A DNA stretch of 44,410 bases from Ardenticatenaceae bacterium. Lineage in GTDB: Bacteria > Chloroflexota > Anaerolineae > Promineifilales > Promineifilaceae. Under the pieces are notes generated by a model. That model did not search any database and was not told the origin of the DNA. It saw nothing but the letters and a program-made list of their open reading frames with translations. Positions 17,533 to 25,578 of the stretch are shown here, one piece after another. Both the position numbers and the translations under genes were made by a program. The stretch is from positions 1 through 44,410 of the forward strand of contig JASJCR010000073.1 of assembly GCA_030065875.1 (NCBI GenBank), read 5' to 3'. Each line of letters opens with the position of its first letter. Position 1 is the first letter of the stretch.

Positions 17533-17611
17533 AGCCGTCGATTAAAACCGACGGCTCAAGGGTTGGTTACCAATCAGGTCAGCCCCTTTAGCCCCGCATT
17601 AAAATGCGGGG
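17533..17611. repeat. Two compact palindromes (AGCCGTCG... and CCCCGCATT...)
   Basis: AGCCGTCG (17533-17540) pairs with CGACGGCT (17549-17556). CCCCGCATT (17592-17600) pairs with AATGCGGGG (17603-17611) around AA. Both have ATTAAAA at or near the loop. They resemble REP-like palindromes. No tyrosine transposase gene of the REP-associated type is in the window. Confidence 0.55.
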
Positions 17612-17673
17612 GTGAAGATATACCCCAAATGTCAACACAACCGAGTGATTTACAAGAAGAATTGTAAAAAACG

Positions 17674-17732
17674 AGCCACAAATAAACACAGATTAGAAGA
17701 GAAAAATCAGAGTCAATCCGTGAAATCCGCGG
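17674..17732. repeat. Dispersed 'cacagatt...atccgcggct' spacer repeat
   Basis: The sequence AAACACAGATT ... TCCGTGAAATCCGCGGCT belongs to a family of spacer repeats also found at 20117-20204, 26500-26562 and 35572-35632. Copies share words such as ACACGGATT, CACAGATTTCTCTCT and CCGCGGCT. Confidence 0.5.
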
Positions 17733-17765
17733 CTGTTATTTAATAGTGATCCACTTTATAAAAAA

Positions 17766-19592
17766 ATGTCCAAAATAAGAATCCCGCTCATATTGATCTT
17801 TCTAACCGGCTTGCTGCTCCTCAACGGCTGGTGGATCGGCCGGGCCGAACCGCTCCCCTGGCAGAGCAGCAGCGCCCTGGCGATCACCGGCGACGGCCGC
17901 ACGCTAATCGCCGTTAATCCGGATTCTGATTCGGTGACGGTCGTTGATCTGGACACGATGGGCACGCAGGAAATCCCGGTGGGACGCGACCCGCGCACGG
18001 TGTCCGTCGATGGCAGCAGCCGTTGGGCGGCCGTGGCCAGCTACGGCAGCGATACCGTTTCAATCATTGATCTCTATCTGAAGCAGGTTGCGCAAACGAT
18101 TTCAACCGGAAAACGGCCGTATGGGGTGGTTTTGACGCCAGATGGTGAGTCGGTTTTTGTGGCCGAGCAGGGTGCCGACACGGTTTCCAAATACAATCGG
18201 ATCACCGGGCAGCGCTTGTGGCACATGGCCACCCTCGACCGACCCAGCGGCCTGGCCCTGACCGGCAGTAAGCTGTGGGTGACCCACCTCTTTGTCAATC
18301 AGCTTAGCGTCATTACCGTTCAGCCGCAGCGCTCGTTTTTGCCTTTTTTGAGCACCGCTGAAGCGACCGCACTCCCCACAAGCACCGTCCGCCTGTTTCC
18401 CAACAGCAACCTGGTGCAGGCGATCGTTTTGTCTCCTGACGGTCAAACCGCTTTTATTCCCCACACCCGAGCCAACGACGGCAATCGGGCTTTAACCGTA
18501 GACTCCACCCTCTTCCCGCTGGTCTCCCAGATCAATCTAGGTGAGGTGCACCATCTAACCGGCGAACAGTTTGACCTGGCCACCATCGATCCCCCGGCCG
18601 TGGGGCTTCCTTTCGATGGGGTGGTCACCCCTGACGGCCGGGAGTTGTGGGTGCTCAACGCAGCCAGCAACGATATCACGGTCATCAATCTATATTCCCG
18701 GCAGCTGACAGCTCATATTGAGGTGGGGGCCAATCCCCGGGGAATCGCCATCAATCCAGACGGTCAAAAACTTTATGTCAATAATGTGCTGGACGGCAAG
18801 ATAGCCATCATTTCGACCGCAGCGTATACGGTTACCGGAGAAATATCGACCACCACCATCCCGCTCGACCCGCTGATTCTGCAGGGGAAGAAGCTGTTTT
18901 ATTCGAGCGATGATCCGCGCCTGGGGCAGGATCAGTGGATGAGCTGCCAAAGCTGCCATTTTGATGGGGAGCACGACGGCCGCACGTGGCAGCTGGGATT
19001 TGCCGGGCCGCGCAACACGCCCAGCCTGCGAGGGATGAACGCAACCCTTCCCCTACGCTGGTCGGGTGAGTGGGATGAAGCGGCCGACGCTGAATTTGCC
19101 ATCCGCATGGACAGCTTTGGTACCGGTCTGGTCAGCGGCGCGATGCACTGCGATCTCTCCCCACCAGACTGCGTCAATCACCCACCCCATGCCGGAACTT
19201 CGGCCGATCTCGATGCGCTGGCCGCCTTTCTCAATTCTTTGGGATGGCTTGAGCCACCGCCGGCCGATCCTGAAACAGCGACGGCTATCAATCGGGGCGC
19301 TCAGCTCTTTGAAAACCTGGGGTGCACCAGCTGCCATGCCCCCCCACTCTATACCGATAACCTGTTGCACGATATCGGCACGGCCACGGCCGATGAACGA
19401 ATAGGCCCGGCGTTTAATACGCCCTCACTGCTGGGGCTAAACGACTCGGCCCCCTACTTTCACGACGGCCGGTCGGCAACGCTAACTGATGCGCTGCAAA
19501 ACCCGGGGGATAACGGCACCCATCAGGTTGCTCTATCGGCCGCTGAGTTGAACGATTTGGTCCTTTTTCTGCAAAATATATCTCCACCTTAG
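17766..19592 (+). CDS. Exported YVTN beta-propeller / di-haem cytochrome c (MauG/CcpA-like) fusion protein
   Basis: This 608-residue protein begins with a signal peptide (RIPLILIFLTGLLLLNGWW). Residues about 35-370 are YVTN-type propeller blades (DSDSVTVVDLDT, GSDTVSIIDLYLKQ, DGESVFVAEQGADTV, NPDGQKLYVNNVLDGKI). The C-terminal part is a di-haem cytochrome resembling the cytochrome c peroxidase/MauG group, with CQSCH at 394-398 and CTSCH at 520-524, then NTPSLLGL and APYFHDGRSATLTDAL as in that family. It probably binds two c-type haems outside the membrane and passes electrons or oxidises a partner; the propeller may dock it. The tail of the neighbouring exported proteins is missing. No clear ribosome site is seen before ATG 17766. 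Confidence 0.87.
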   Translation: MSKIRIPLILIFLTGLLLLNGWWIGRAEPLPWQSSSALAITGDGRTLIAVNPDSDSVTVVDLDTMGTQEIPVGRDPRTVSVDGSSRWAAVASYGSDTVSIIDLYLKQVAQTISTGKRPYGVVLTPDGESVFVAEQGADTVSKYNRITGQRLWHMATLDRPSGLALTGSKLWVTHLFVNQLSVITVQPQRSFLPFLSTAEATALPTSTVRLFPNSNLVQAIVLSPDGQTAFIPHTRANDGNRALTVDSTLFPLVSQINLGEVHHLTGEQFDLATIDPPAVGLPFDGVVTPDGRELWVLNAASNDITVINLYSRQLTAHIEVGANPRGIAINPDGQKLYVNNVLDGKIAIISTAAYTVTGEISTTTIPLDPLILQGKKLFYSSDDPRLGQDQWMSCQSCHFDGEHDGRTWQLGFAGPRNTPSLRGMNATLPLRWSGEWDEAADAEFAIRMDSFGTGLVSGAMHCDLSPPDCVNHPPHAGTSADLDALAAFLNSLGWLEPPPADPETATAINRGAQLFENLGCTSCHAPPLYTDNLLHDIGTATADERIGPAFNTPSLLGLNDSAPYFHDGRSATLTDALQNPGDNGTHQVALSAAELNDLVLFLQNISPP

Positions 19593-19635
19593 CCGTTTCT
19601 CACTCATGTGCCTTCATGGCCTACTCACCGACAGT

Positions 19636-19668
19636 CGACTACAAAAATCTTGAAGATTTTTGTAGTCG
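19636..19668. repeat. CGACTACAAAAATCTT palindrome, copy 2 (between convergent genes)
   Basis: CGACTACAAAAATCTT (19636-19651) and its exact reverse complement (19653-19668) flank one G. It lies between the ends of two convergent genes (17766-19592 and 19677-20072). With A-rich and T-rich stem ends it could stop transcription from both sides. Confidence 0.75.
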
Positions 19669-19676
19669 GCCGCACA

Positions 19677-20072
19677 CTAAACCGCATAGGACTGCGCCTT
19701 TGTATCAGCGTCGATCACCTTGGTAAATACCAAAAAATACCCAAATTTGTCGCGCACCGTAAACGAACGATCTCCCCAAAATTGATCCTTGATCGGCTCA
19801 ATCACTTCCAGACCCTTGCCCGTTAAATCGTCATAATACGCATCGAGATCGATCTCATCGATATAAATCCAAAACCAAACCGCCCCGGCCGCCTGATCGG
19901 CCATGTCGGGATTCAGGTTAAACATAAACTGCACGTCCCCCCGCTGCACCCGGCCGGTGACCAGCTGACCATTGGGGCCAGGCATGCGCATGTTTTCCTT
20001 AAAACCCAGCACGTCAACATAGTAATTCAGCGCCTCTTCAACATCTTGTACCGGAAATACAGGAATAATCAT
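19677..20072 (-). CDS. Glyoxalase/bleomycin-resistance (VOC) superfamily protein
   Basis: This 131-residue protein has the single-domain vicinal-oxygen-chelate layout. It opens MIIPVFPVQDVEEALNYYVDVLGF, continues with VQRGDVQFMFNL and VWFWIYIDEIDLDAYYDDL, and ends with a DRSFTVRDKFGYFLVF strand, as in glyoxalase and dihydroxybiphenyl dioxygenase relatives. Substrate and metal use cannot be told. ATG 20072 has a perfect AAAGGAG site. The open frame runs 23 codons further upstream, but that part is translated from a dispersed spacer repeat and is not gene. It is convergent with the cytochrome gene. Confidence 0.85.
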   Translation of the reverse strand: MIIPVFPVQDVEEALNYYVDVLGFKENMRMPGPNGQLVTGRVQRGDVQFMFNLNPDMADQAAGAVWFWIYIDEIDLDAYYDDLTGKGLEVIEPIKDQFWGDRSFTVRDKFGYFLVFTKVIDADTKAQSYAV

Positions 20073-20116
20073 CTTTGCTCCTTTTAAGTGGTTTACAAAA
20101 AGAATTGTTAAAAAAA

Positions 20117-20204
20117 GCCACGGATTAACACGGATTTCCACAGATTTCTCTCTTGCTCCTGCGGAGCTCTGCGAAAATCTGCGGCCATCTGCGTAATCTG
20201 CGGA
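20117..20204. repeat. Dispersed 'cggattaacacggatttcc' spacer repeat
   Basis: The sequence CCACGGATTAACACGG, then CACAGATTTCTCTC, GAGCTCTGCG and three ATCTGCG words, matches the copy at 35572-35632 in order and wording. It lies in the promoter-side spacer of the VOC gene. Confidence 0.6.
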
Positions 20205-20340
20205 CAGTTAAATTTTGAAAACTTATTGCTGATCTCTTAGGTGAGTAACAAAATATCCTATGAAATAATCCAAGTTGCGACTTTGCCCCGCCGATCAATG
20301 ACGAAAATTAAGAGATTAAATAGGGTATAAAGAAACCCCT

Positions 20341-20380
20341 GTCATTGCTTAGAATGAGCAGCGAAGCGAGGAATCTCGTC
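20341..20380. repeat. Dispersed 'gtcattgc...gaggaatctcgtc' repeat
   Basis: GCGAAGCGAGGAATCTCGTC is the reverse-strand counterpart of the element at 5674-5707 (GACGAGATTCCTCGC). The two copies share the GACGAGATTCCTCGCT core and a GAATGA/TCATTC end. Confidence 0.5.
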
Positions 20381-20484
20381 AAGCCGTATTCAGGTCCAGA
20401 TGGCCAAAAGTGGATCTACCATCACTATAGCGGCCAGCACAGATGATTGTCATGCGGTAATAGTTGTAGACGGGGGTTGATTTT

Positions 20485-23181
20485 TTATATGAGACGGCTT
20501 TCGCGGGCGGCGGTGGCGGCCTCCGCGCGGGTTTTGACCTGAAGCTTGCCAAAAATATTGCTGATATGGCGTTTGACGGTCCCCAGTGAGATAACGCACT
20601 GTTCGGCAATTTCACGGTTTGATAATCCGGCCGCAACGAGGGAAAGAATCTCCAGTTCGCGATCGGTTAACGGCTCAAATTTTAATTTAGCTCCGGACTC
20701 CTGCCGGGAGCGGACCGTCCGTTCCAGTTCAATGCCCGAACCGGTCATGACCCGGTGCAGATAAATCGTGGAGACCGCGTCCGGCGGTCGCTGTTTCTGC
20801 TTTTTAAATATGCGCAGCAGCAGCTGACCAATAATCGGCCCTTCATCAGCAAAATGGCGAATGGTTCCGGATGGTTCGGCCAGCTTAAGGGCTGCCTTTA
20901 GAAGCTGCTCCGCCCGCTTTTTATCGCCAGAGATAAATTCGACAGTGGCCTGCAAAATCGCTGTTTCCAATACTCGGCCCATGCGGCCGGCCGCTTCCGC
21001 CTGCTGCTGCAAGCGGGACAGTTGATTTGTTAGACGCTGATAATTGATATTTTGCTGCACGGCCAAAATAACCCGTATCATAGATCTTTGCAGCGTATCG
21101 TCCTGAACCTCAATGTTCAACGCTTTGGCGGTTGATCGGTCGAGTTGATCGATCCATTGCTTAGCCGCATGGAGATCTCCGCGGGCCAACCATAGCCGAA
21201 CCTGCAGAGCGGTCAGTTCGGCTGACATGCCCGGCAACAATATCGCCCGCCCCTTTATTTGGGCCTGGTCAAGCCAATAATCAGCTTCAACAAAGTTACC
21301 CTGCGCGATATGAATCTTGGTCATCACCAAACAACCGTTCATCAGGATATCCGGGATCCCATCCGGCTCCCACTGCTGACCTAATTGAATGCCCTCGGAA
21401 AGAAGATCGGCCGCTTTCTCCAGGTTGTTCCACTGATAATTGATTTCACCCAACCCAACATAGGACATCCCACCCATCGCTGCCAGATGGCCGCTTAATT
21501 TTGAGGTCAAGTCAATGGCCTCCTGATAAACCGCAGCAGCGAGTTTCAGTTCTCCACGAGCAGTCAGGACCTGCCCTCGTTTGCCCATCGCCAGCAGCGC
21601 GTTTTGAATATCTCCTATTATCAGGCTCAACCGCGTGGCCTCCATCAACGCCTGATCGGCCGCCAGCAAACTCCCCCTGACCTGGTGAGCCAATCCTAGA
21701 CTGGTCGTCGCTGTCGCGCGCCATTTTAGATGATCTTCCGGCAAATATTGCAGCGCCCGCTGGGCATTGGTAATGGCCTCATCCACCTCACCGGTCACGC
21801 TGGCCACTGCCGCTCGAATGGCGTTTAAAGATCCCCATAATGCGGCGTCAGCTCTCCCGGAAAAATAAGCTTCTTCCGCAGCCTGTAAATAGGGTAGCGG
21901 CGCGCTAAATTGCCCGGTAATTAATAACGCCCAGGCATATTCGAGGCACAGCTGCGGCCGGTCAAGGACAGCCGGTTTAGGCAACTTTTCAAACCAGTGG
22001 AGCAAGGTCGTCAGCTGACCATTGGCCGCAAACGTAGGTGCAACCCTCTCGATCAGCTCGGCCGCATACGCCCAATCCATCCCCTTTAAACCATGCTGCA
22101 CCGCTTCAAGCAGAAGCCCTTGAGCTTCGTACCAGCGGGCGGCCTGCTGATGAAGCCGGTTGATCTGCTCCTGACCAAACTTTGTCTGGGCAAAAAAACG
22201 CAGGAAATCTCTAAATAAATGGTGATAACGATACCAGTACCGCTCGTTATCCAGCGGATAAATAAAAAGATTTTGCCGCTCAAGCGTCGTTAACATGTTT
22301 TGGGAATCCATATGGCCGGTCACCGCTGTACACAACTCCCCATTTAGCTGATCGAGAAAGGCCGTCTGCAGTAAAAAGGTCTGAACCTTTTCCGGCTGCC
22401 CGGGCAGTACTTCTTCCGCCAGATAATCAGCAATATCTCGATGACGGCCGGACAGCACGGTTGACCACGGTTTTGACCCATGGTGGTCGGCCGACAGGGC
22501 AAATAGCTGCAGTCCCGAGACCCAACCTTCCGTACGAGCCTCCAACTTTAACACGTCCTCTTTCTCAATTTGCAAATGCATCGTACGGGTCAAAAATGAC
22601 TCGGTTTCCTCCAGGTTAAACCGCAAATCTTTCGCCCGCAGTTCGGTTAACTGGCCGCGCGCTCGCAGGCGGGAAAGCCCCGAGAAAGGGTCTGTGCGTG
22701 ATGCGATAACAAGATGAAGACAAGGTGGCAGATGATCGAGAAGATAAACCAATCCGTCATGGATGGGTTCAAACTCGATCATATGATAATCATCTAAAAT
22801 GAGGGCGATATTTTGTTGAGGGTGATGAGCGAAATGGTTGATAAGTGCCGAAATATACGATTTGAAGGGAGGTGGACCGTTTGGTTCAAGCAAGTCCCTG
22901 CCAAATTCCGGGACTATTTTTTGTAAGGCGGCCGTCAGGTAAATGATAAAACGAACGGGGTCGTTATCATTCTCATCAAGTGAGAGCCAGGCGGCCGAAA
23001 AATCGGTTTGTCGGAGCCAGTCACCGATCAAGGTGGTTTTGCCAAAGCCCGCCGGGGCTGAAATAAGGGTCAATTTACGCGTTATTCCCTCATTTAACCG
23101 ATCAATTAGTCGTTTGCGGAAGACAAGGTTCGGCCGCGGTAGAGGGAATTGAAGCTTGGTCGCCAATATCTGGTCATTCAT
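20485..23181 (-). CDS. MalT-like LuxR-family ATP-dependent transcriptional regulator
   Basis: This 898-residue protein has the STAND-type MalT layout. An N-terminal NTPase has Walker A APAGFGKT (42-49) and Walker B ALILDDYH (Asp130-Asp131), plus DLRFNLEETESFL typical of the family. A long helical TPR-like region (about 340-800) follows, then a C-terminal LuxR helix-turn-helix (about 832-895: LTDRELEILSLVAAGLSNREIAEQ, with SLGTVKRHISNIFGKL). Such proteins bind an inducer and ATP, oligomerise and activate promoters. The effector and targets are unknown. It is divergent from the small lipoprotein gene at 23383, with a 200-base gap, so that gene is one possible target. No clear ribosome site precedes the ATG. 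Confidence 0.9.
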   Translation of the reverse strand: MNDQILATKLQFPLPRPNLVFRKRLIDRLNEGITRKLTLISAPAGFGKTTLIGDWLRQTDFSAAWLSLDENDNDPVRFIIYLTAALQKIVPEFGRDLLEPNGPPPFKSYISALINHFAHHPQQNIALILDDYHMIEFEPIHDGLVYLLDHLPPCLHLVIASRTDPFSGLSRLRARGQLTELRAKDLRFNLEETESFLTRTMHLQIEKEDVLKLEARTEGWVSGLQLFALSADHHGSKPWSTVLSGRHRDIADYLAEEVLPGQPEKVQTFLLQTAFLDQLNGELCTAVTGHMDSQNMLTTLERQNLFIYPLDNERYWYRYHHLFRDFLRFFAQTKFGQEQINRLHQQAARWYEAQGLLLEAVQHGLKGMDWAYAAELIERVAPTFAANGQLTTLLHWFEKLPKPAVLDRPQLCLEYAWALLITGQFSAPLPYLQAAEEAYFSGRADAALWGSLNAIRAAVASVTGEVDEAITNAQRALQYLPEDHLKWRATATTSLGLAHQVRGSLLAADQALMEATRLSLIIGDIQNALLAMGKRGQVLTARGELKLAAAVYQEAIDLTSKLSGHLAAMGGMSYVGLGEINYQWNNLEKAADLLSEGIQLGQQWEPDGIPDILMNGCLVMTKIHIAQGNFVEADYWLDQAQIKGRAILLPGMSAELTALQVRLWLARGDLHAAKQWIDQLDRSTAKALNIEVQDDTLQRSMIRVILAVQQNINYQRLTNQLSRLQQQAEAAGRMGRVLETAILQATVEFISGDKKRAEQLLKAALKLAEPSGTIRHFADEGPIIGQLLLRIFKKQKQRPPDAVSTIYLHRVMTGSGIELERTVRSRQESGAKLKFEPLTDRELEILSLVAAGLSNREIAEQCVISLGTVKRHISNIFGKLQVKTRAEAATAARESRLI

Positions 23182-23382
23182 CTATTCATAAATCAAATAA
23201 TGTCGTGATGCAAATATCCAGGCACCAAATCATAACGCTTCTCCCTGCAAAACAAAAGCGGTGGCAATCCAATGGATCCTCTCACAGCAGTCATCCACAA
23301 ATCCCTCGATAACTTCATAAGGAACATTTGAGTCACAACATGCGTTAAACAAATAAGATCCAAACCCATATGGAGGACCCTA

Positions 23383-24102
23383 ATGTTGCGTAAAATATCA
23401 CCAGCTCTGTCTATAGGTGTATGCTCCCTCTTATTTGTCGTTCAATGTGCTCAGCAAAAACCCGACCCAAACCTGACAACCCAAGAAATTCGCCCTACGA
23501 AAGAAATCATTACCCCACAACTCCTTGAGGAAAATGATATGCCTGAGGAAATTATCATGTGCACGTTATTGGGATGCAGCGATGAACTTGAAATTTCACT
23601 GCTAAGAGAAATAGAAGAGGATTTCATTGTCACAGTCGGCCGATCAAATGAACCCGAAATTGTCGTTCACTGTTTTCCCCTTGGAGAGCGAGAATACGCC
23701 TTGTATGGGAATCACGACGATTTCAATCTCGAGCGCCCCGAGGATTTGGCAGAAATCCGCAACCTCTCACCGGCCGTCGACTATTGTGGGTCAACCACAA
23801 CCGGCGAAGCCTTATTTTCTTATTTGATTGACGGTTATCTTGAGCAAGTGATTGTCATATGCGACGAGCAACTTTTAGAAACAGTCTCCATCAATAGTTC
23901 CGGATGTTCTGGCCGGTTTGGTCAGGATATATCATTGGTGGGCTACACGCCAGAAGAGGTAACCATTTCTGTTTACTGGGCAGACAACGAATTAACGGTC
24001 CAGTCAAAGCCAACCTATAAAACATTTTATCCAAATGGTCCAGAATGCGATCCGGGATGTCGAAGGGCATCAGTTCGAGTATTAATGCCACCAACCAGAT
24101 GA
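23383..24102 (+). CDS. Orphan predicted lipoprotein, unknown function
   Basis: This 239-residue protein begins MLRKISPALSIGVCSLLFVVQC, a signal with Cys22 as possible lipid-modified residue; the lipobox VVQC is atypical at the position before Cys. The mature part is acidic and has several Cys, including CTLLGCS and CDPGC near the end. I do not recognise a domain. A GGAGG site lies just before ATG 23383. The gene looks more AT-rich than its neighbours and is the only + strand gene between 19593 and 37585, which may mean separate acquisition. It is divergent from the MalT-like regulator. Confidence 0.68.
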   Translation: MLRKISPALSIGVCSLLFVVQCAQQKPDPNLTTQEIRPTKEIITPQLLEENDMPEEIIMCTLLGCSDELEISLLREIEEDFIVTVGRSNEPEIVVHCFPLGEREYALYGNHDDFNLERPEDLAEIRNLSPAVDYCGSTTTGEALFSYLIDGYLEQVIVICDEQLLETVSINSSGCSGRFGQDISLVGYTPEEVTISVYWADNELTVQSKPTYKTFYPNGPECDPGCRRASVRVLMPPTR

Positions 24103-24208
24103 TATGCAGCAGGTTGAACCGCAGTTTTGTTTGTGACGCCGGCCACCAGGGCAAACGCTGCAGCCTGGAATCTTACCCTTTATCAGCAACCGTGGCCTGG
24201 TACTACAA

Positions 24209-24230
24209 GGGCCGCAGCATACTGCGGCCC
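24209..24230. repeat. GGGCCGCAG...CTGCGGCCC palindrome
   Basis: Perfect 9-bp arms (24209-24217 and 24222-24230) surround CATA, with an outer CTAC/GTAG pair at 24203-24206 and 24232-24235. It is a variant of the elements at 665 and 26436. It lies about 110 bases after the lipoprotein gene and lacks a T-run. Confidence 0.65.
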
Positions 24231-24278
24231 AGTAGAAAGGGGTTAAGTGCATCACAGTTGAATGTTTAAAATCAGTAT

Positions 24279-24325
24279 GACACGAATTAAAAGGATATTC
24301 CGGTTTAAGCTGGGAAATTCGTGTC
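24279..24325. repeat. 10-bp inverted repeat GACACGAATT/AATTCGTGTC
   Basis: GACACGAATT (24279-24288) is the exact reverse complement of AATTCGTGTC (24316-24325). The sequence continues CATTCGTGAAATC. It belongs to the broad family of 'cacgaatt/attcgtg' spacer repeats and lies between convergent genes. Confidence 0.5.
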
Positions 24326-24393
24326 ATTCGTGAAATCTTGTTTTAAGATTTTGTACTTTGACCTACTTAATTGCCAATAACGATCTGTTGAAA

Positions 24394-25344
24394 TCAGCCG
24401 GTCGGTGATAATTCGGTGGGTAAGTCTTCCCGCTCTCCGACAAATTCCCCTCGCAGGCGGAAGAAAAAGAGCCACAGGGCAAACACGGCCAAACCGCTGC
24501 TGCCGATCACGCCGACAGCGGCCGGCCCTAGTAAACTGAGCGGTTCACCCTGGGTGAAGAAAGCTACAATTCCGGCAAACCCATTGACAATGCCGTGGCC
24601 GATGACGGCCGGCCAGACTGAACCGGCCCGCAGCGTCGTCCATCCCAGAATGACGCCGACGATGAAGGTAAACCAGCAGAATAACAGGATGCCGGCCCAG
24701 GGTGCACCTGGGTAATCAAAGCCATAGTTGTAACCCATAGCGATAATTGGCGCGTGCCACAACCCCCAGATAATACCGGAGACAATCATCATCCACCGCT
24801 CACCCAGCGGCAGCAGCTTGGGCTGCAGGTACGCCCGCCAGCCAAACTCTTCGCCAAAAATCGGAAGGGCGTTTAGGACCGGGGCCAGCAAGATACCGGC
24901 CGCTACCTGAGCGATAAGTATCAGGCCGATCTGGTTTTCCGCGCCCGGGGCGGCCGCGGCCAGTTGCTCTTTCAGCAGGGTTGAATTGGGATCAAAGTGC
25001 TGCGGGAAAAACAAATAGTAGACGGCCGCGCCAACCCCAATCAATACGGGGATCGACAGCCAGGCGATCAGCCAATATTTCCAACCCTGACGCAGTTTGG
25101 GCCATAGCCAGACATTTTGCCATCCCTCCCGGGTAATCAGGCGGGTGCCGATGTGGCCCAGCATCGGACCAAACATCGACACGATCAGCAGCACCAAACT
25201 GAGGCGAAGGCCCAATCCTTCAATGATTTCCGGACTATCCGTAAGACCACCGTTTAAATAGATTATCAGGTGACCCCCCCAGGTAAAACCAAAGGTGATC
25301 AATAAATATATTCCAATACGCTTGAGGTCCAATTTTTCAGCCAT
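24394..25344 (-). CDS. CPBP family intramembrane glutamic endopeptidase (CAAX protease-like)
   Basis: This 316-residue membrane protein has about eight hydrophobic segments and the three family motifs: EEFGWR (EExxxR), WGLWH (FxxxH type) and HGIVN (HxxxN). Members cut substrates within the membrane; some process CAAX proteins, others act in bacteriocin self-immunity. The substrate here is unknown. I start at ATG 25344 (MAEKLDLKR), which has GGAG upstream; the open frame extends 10 codons further. The C terminus is a short charged tail. The next upstream gene on the same strand is 235 bases away beyond a palindrome, so it is probably a single-gene unit. Confidence 0.87.
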   Translation of the reverse strand: MAEKLDLKRIGIYLLITFGFTWGGHLIIYLNGGLTDSPEIIEGLGLRLSLVLLIVSMFGPMLGHIGTRLITREGWQNVWLWPKLRQGWKYWLIAWLSIPVLIGVGAAVYYLFFPQHFDPNSTLLKEQLAAAAPGAENQIGLILIAQVAAGILLAPVLNALPIFGEEFGWRAYLQPKLLPLGERWMMIVSGIIWGLWHAPIIAMGYNYGFDYPGAPWAGILLFCWFTFIVGVILGWTTLRAGSVWPAVIGHGIVNGFAGIVAFFTQGEPLSLLGPAAVGVIGSSGLAVFALWLFFFRLRGEFVGEREDLPTELSPTG

Positions 25345-25534
25345 GATCCTGCTCCATTTTCTCGCGTGAAACAAACAGCACCGCTGAGGCGATGCTGTAG
25401 TGGGCTGGTTTGTAATTTAGCCAATTCGCTAATTAGCTATATGGCTAAATATAAAACAAAAACAGAGTTGTGTCAATATCGAACCTGGCACGCGGGTGTA
25501 AAACCAAAGCAACACCGGCAGTTTTGGCCCCAGC

Positions 25535-25567
25535 AGACCACAAAAGTTTTGAAAACTTTTGTGGTCT
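25535..25567. repeat. AGACCACAAAAGTTTT palindrome, copy 3
   Basis: AGACCACAAAAGTTTT (25535-25550) and its exact reverse complement (25552-25567) flank one G. It lies 12 bases beyond the end of the methyltransferase gene (- strand), where it could act as a terminator. Confidence 0.75.
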
Positions 25568-25578
25568 TTAAAGCCTGC

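Larger units (their letters stand above)
17177..17765. other. 589-base spacer made mostly of palindromic and dispersed repeats
   Basis: This spacer holds no credible gene. From left to right it has an AT-rich stretch, a nested palindrome cluster at 17296-17397, two compact palindromes at 17533-17611 and a 'cacagatt...atccgcggct' dispersed repeat at 17674-17732. Short open frames here are read-through of the repeats. Confidence 0.6.
20073..20484. other. 412-base spacer holding two dispersed repeats
   Basis: No gene is supported. The spacer has a 'cacagatttctctct' repeat at 20117-20204 and an 'aatgagcagcgaagcgaggaatctcgtc'-type repeat at 20341-20380. The rest is unremarkable AT-rich sequence. 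Confidence 0.55.

Noticed and set aside
17467..17667. Short frame in the 17177-17765 spacer
   Set aside because: It is read-through of palindromic repeats with no coding signs.
20073..20141. Longer start for the VOC protein
   Set aside because: The extra residues (EIRVNPWL) come from a dispersed spacer repeat, while ATG 20072 has a perfect ribosome site and begins the domain.
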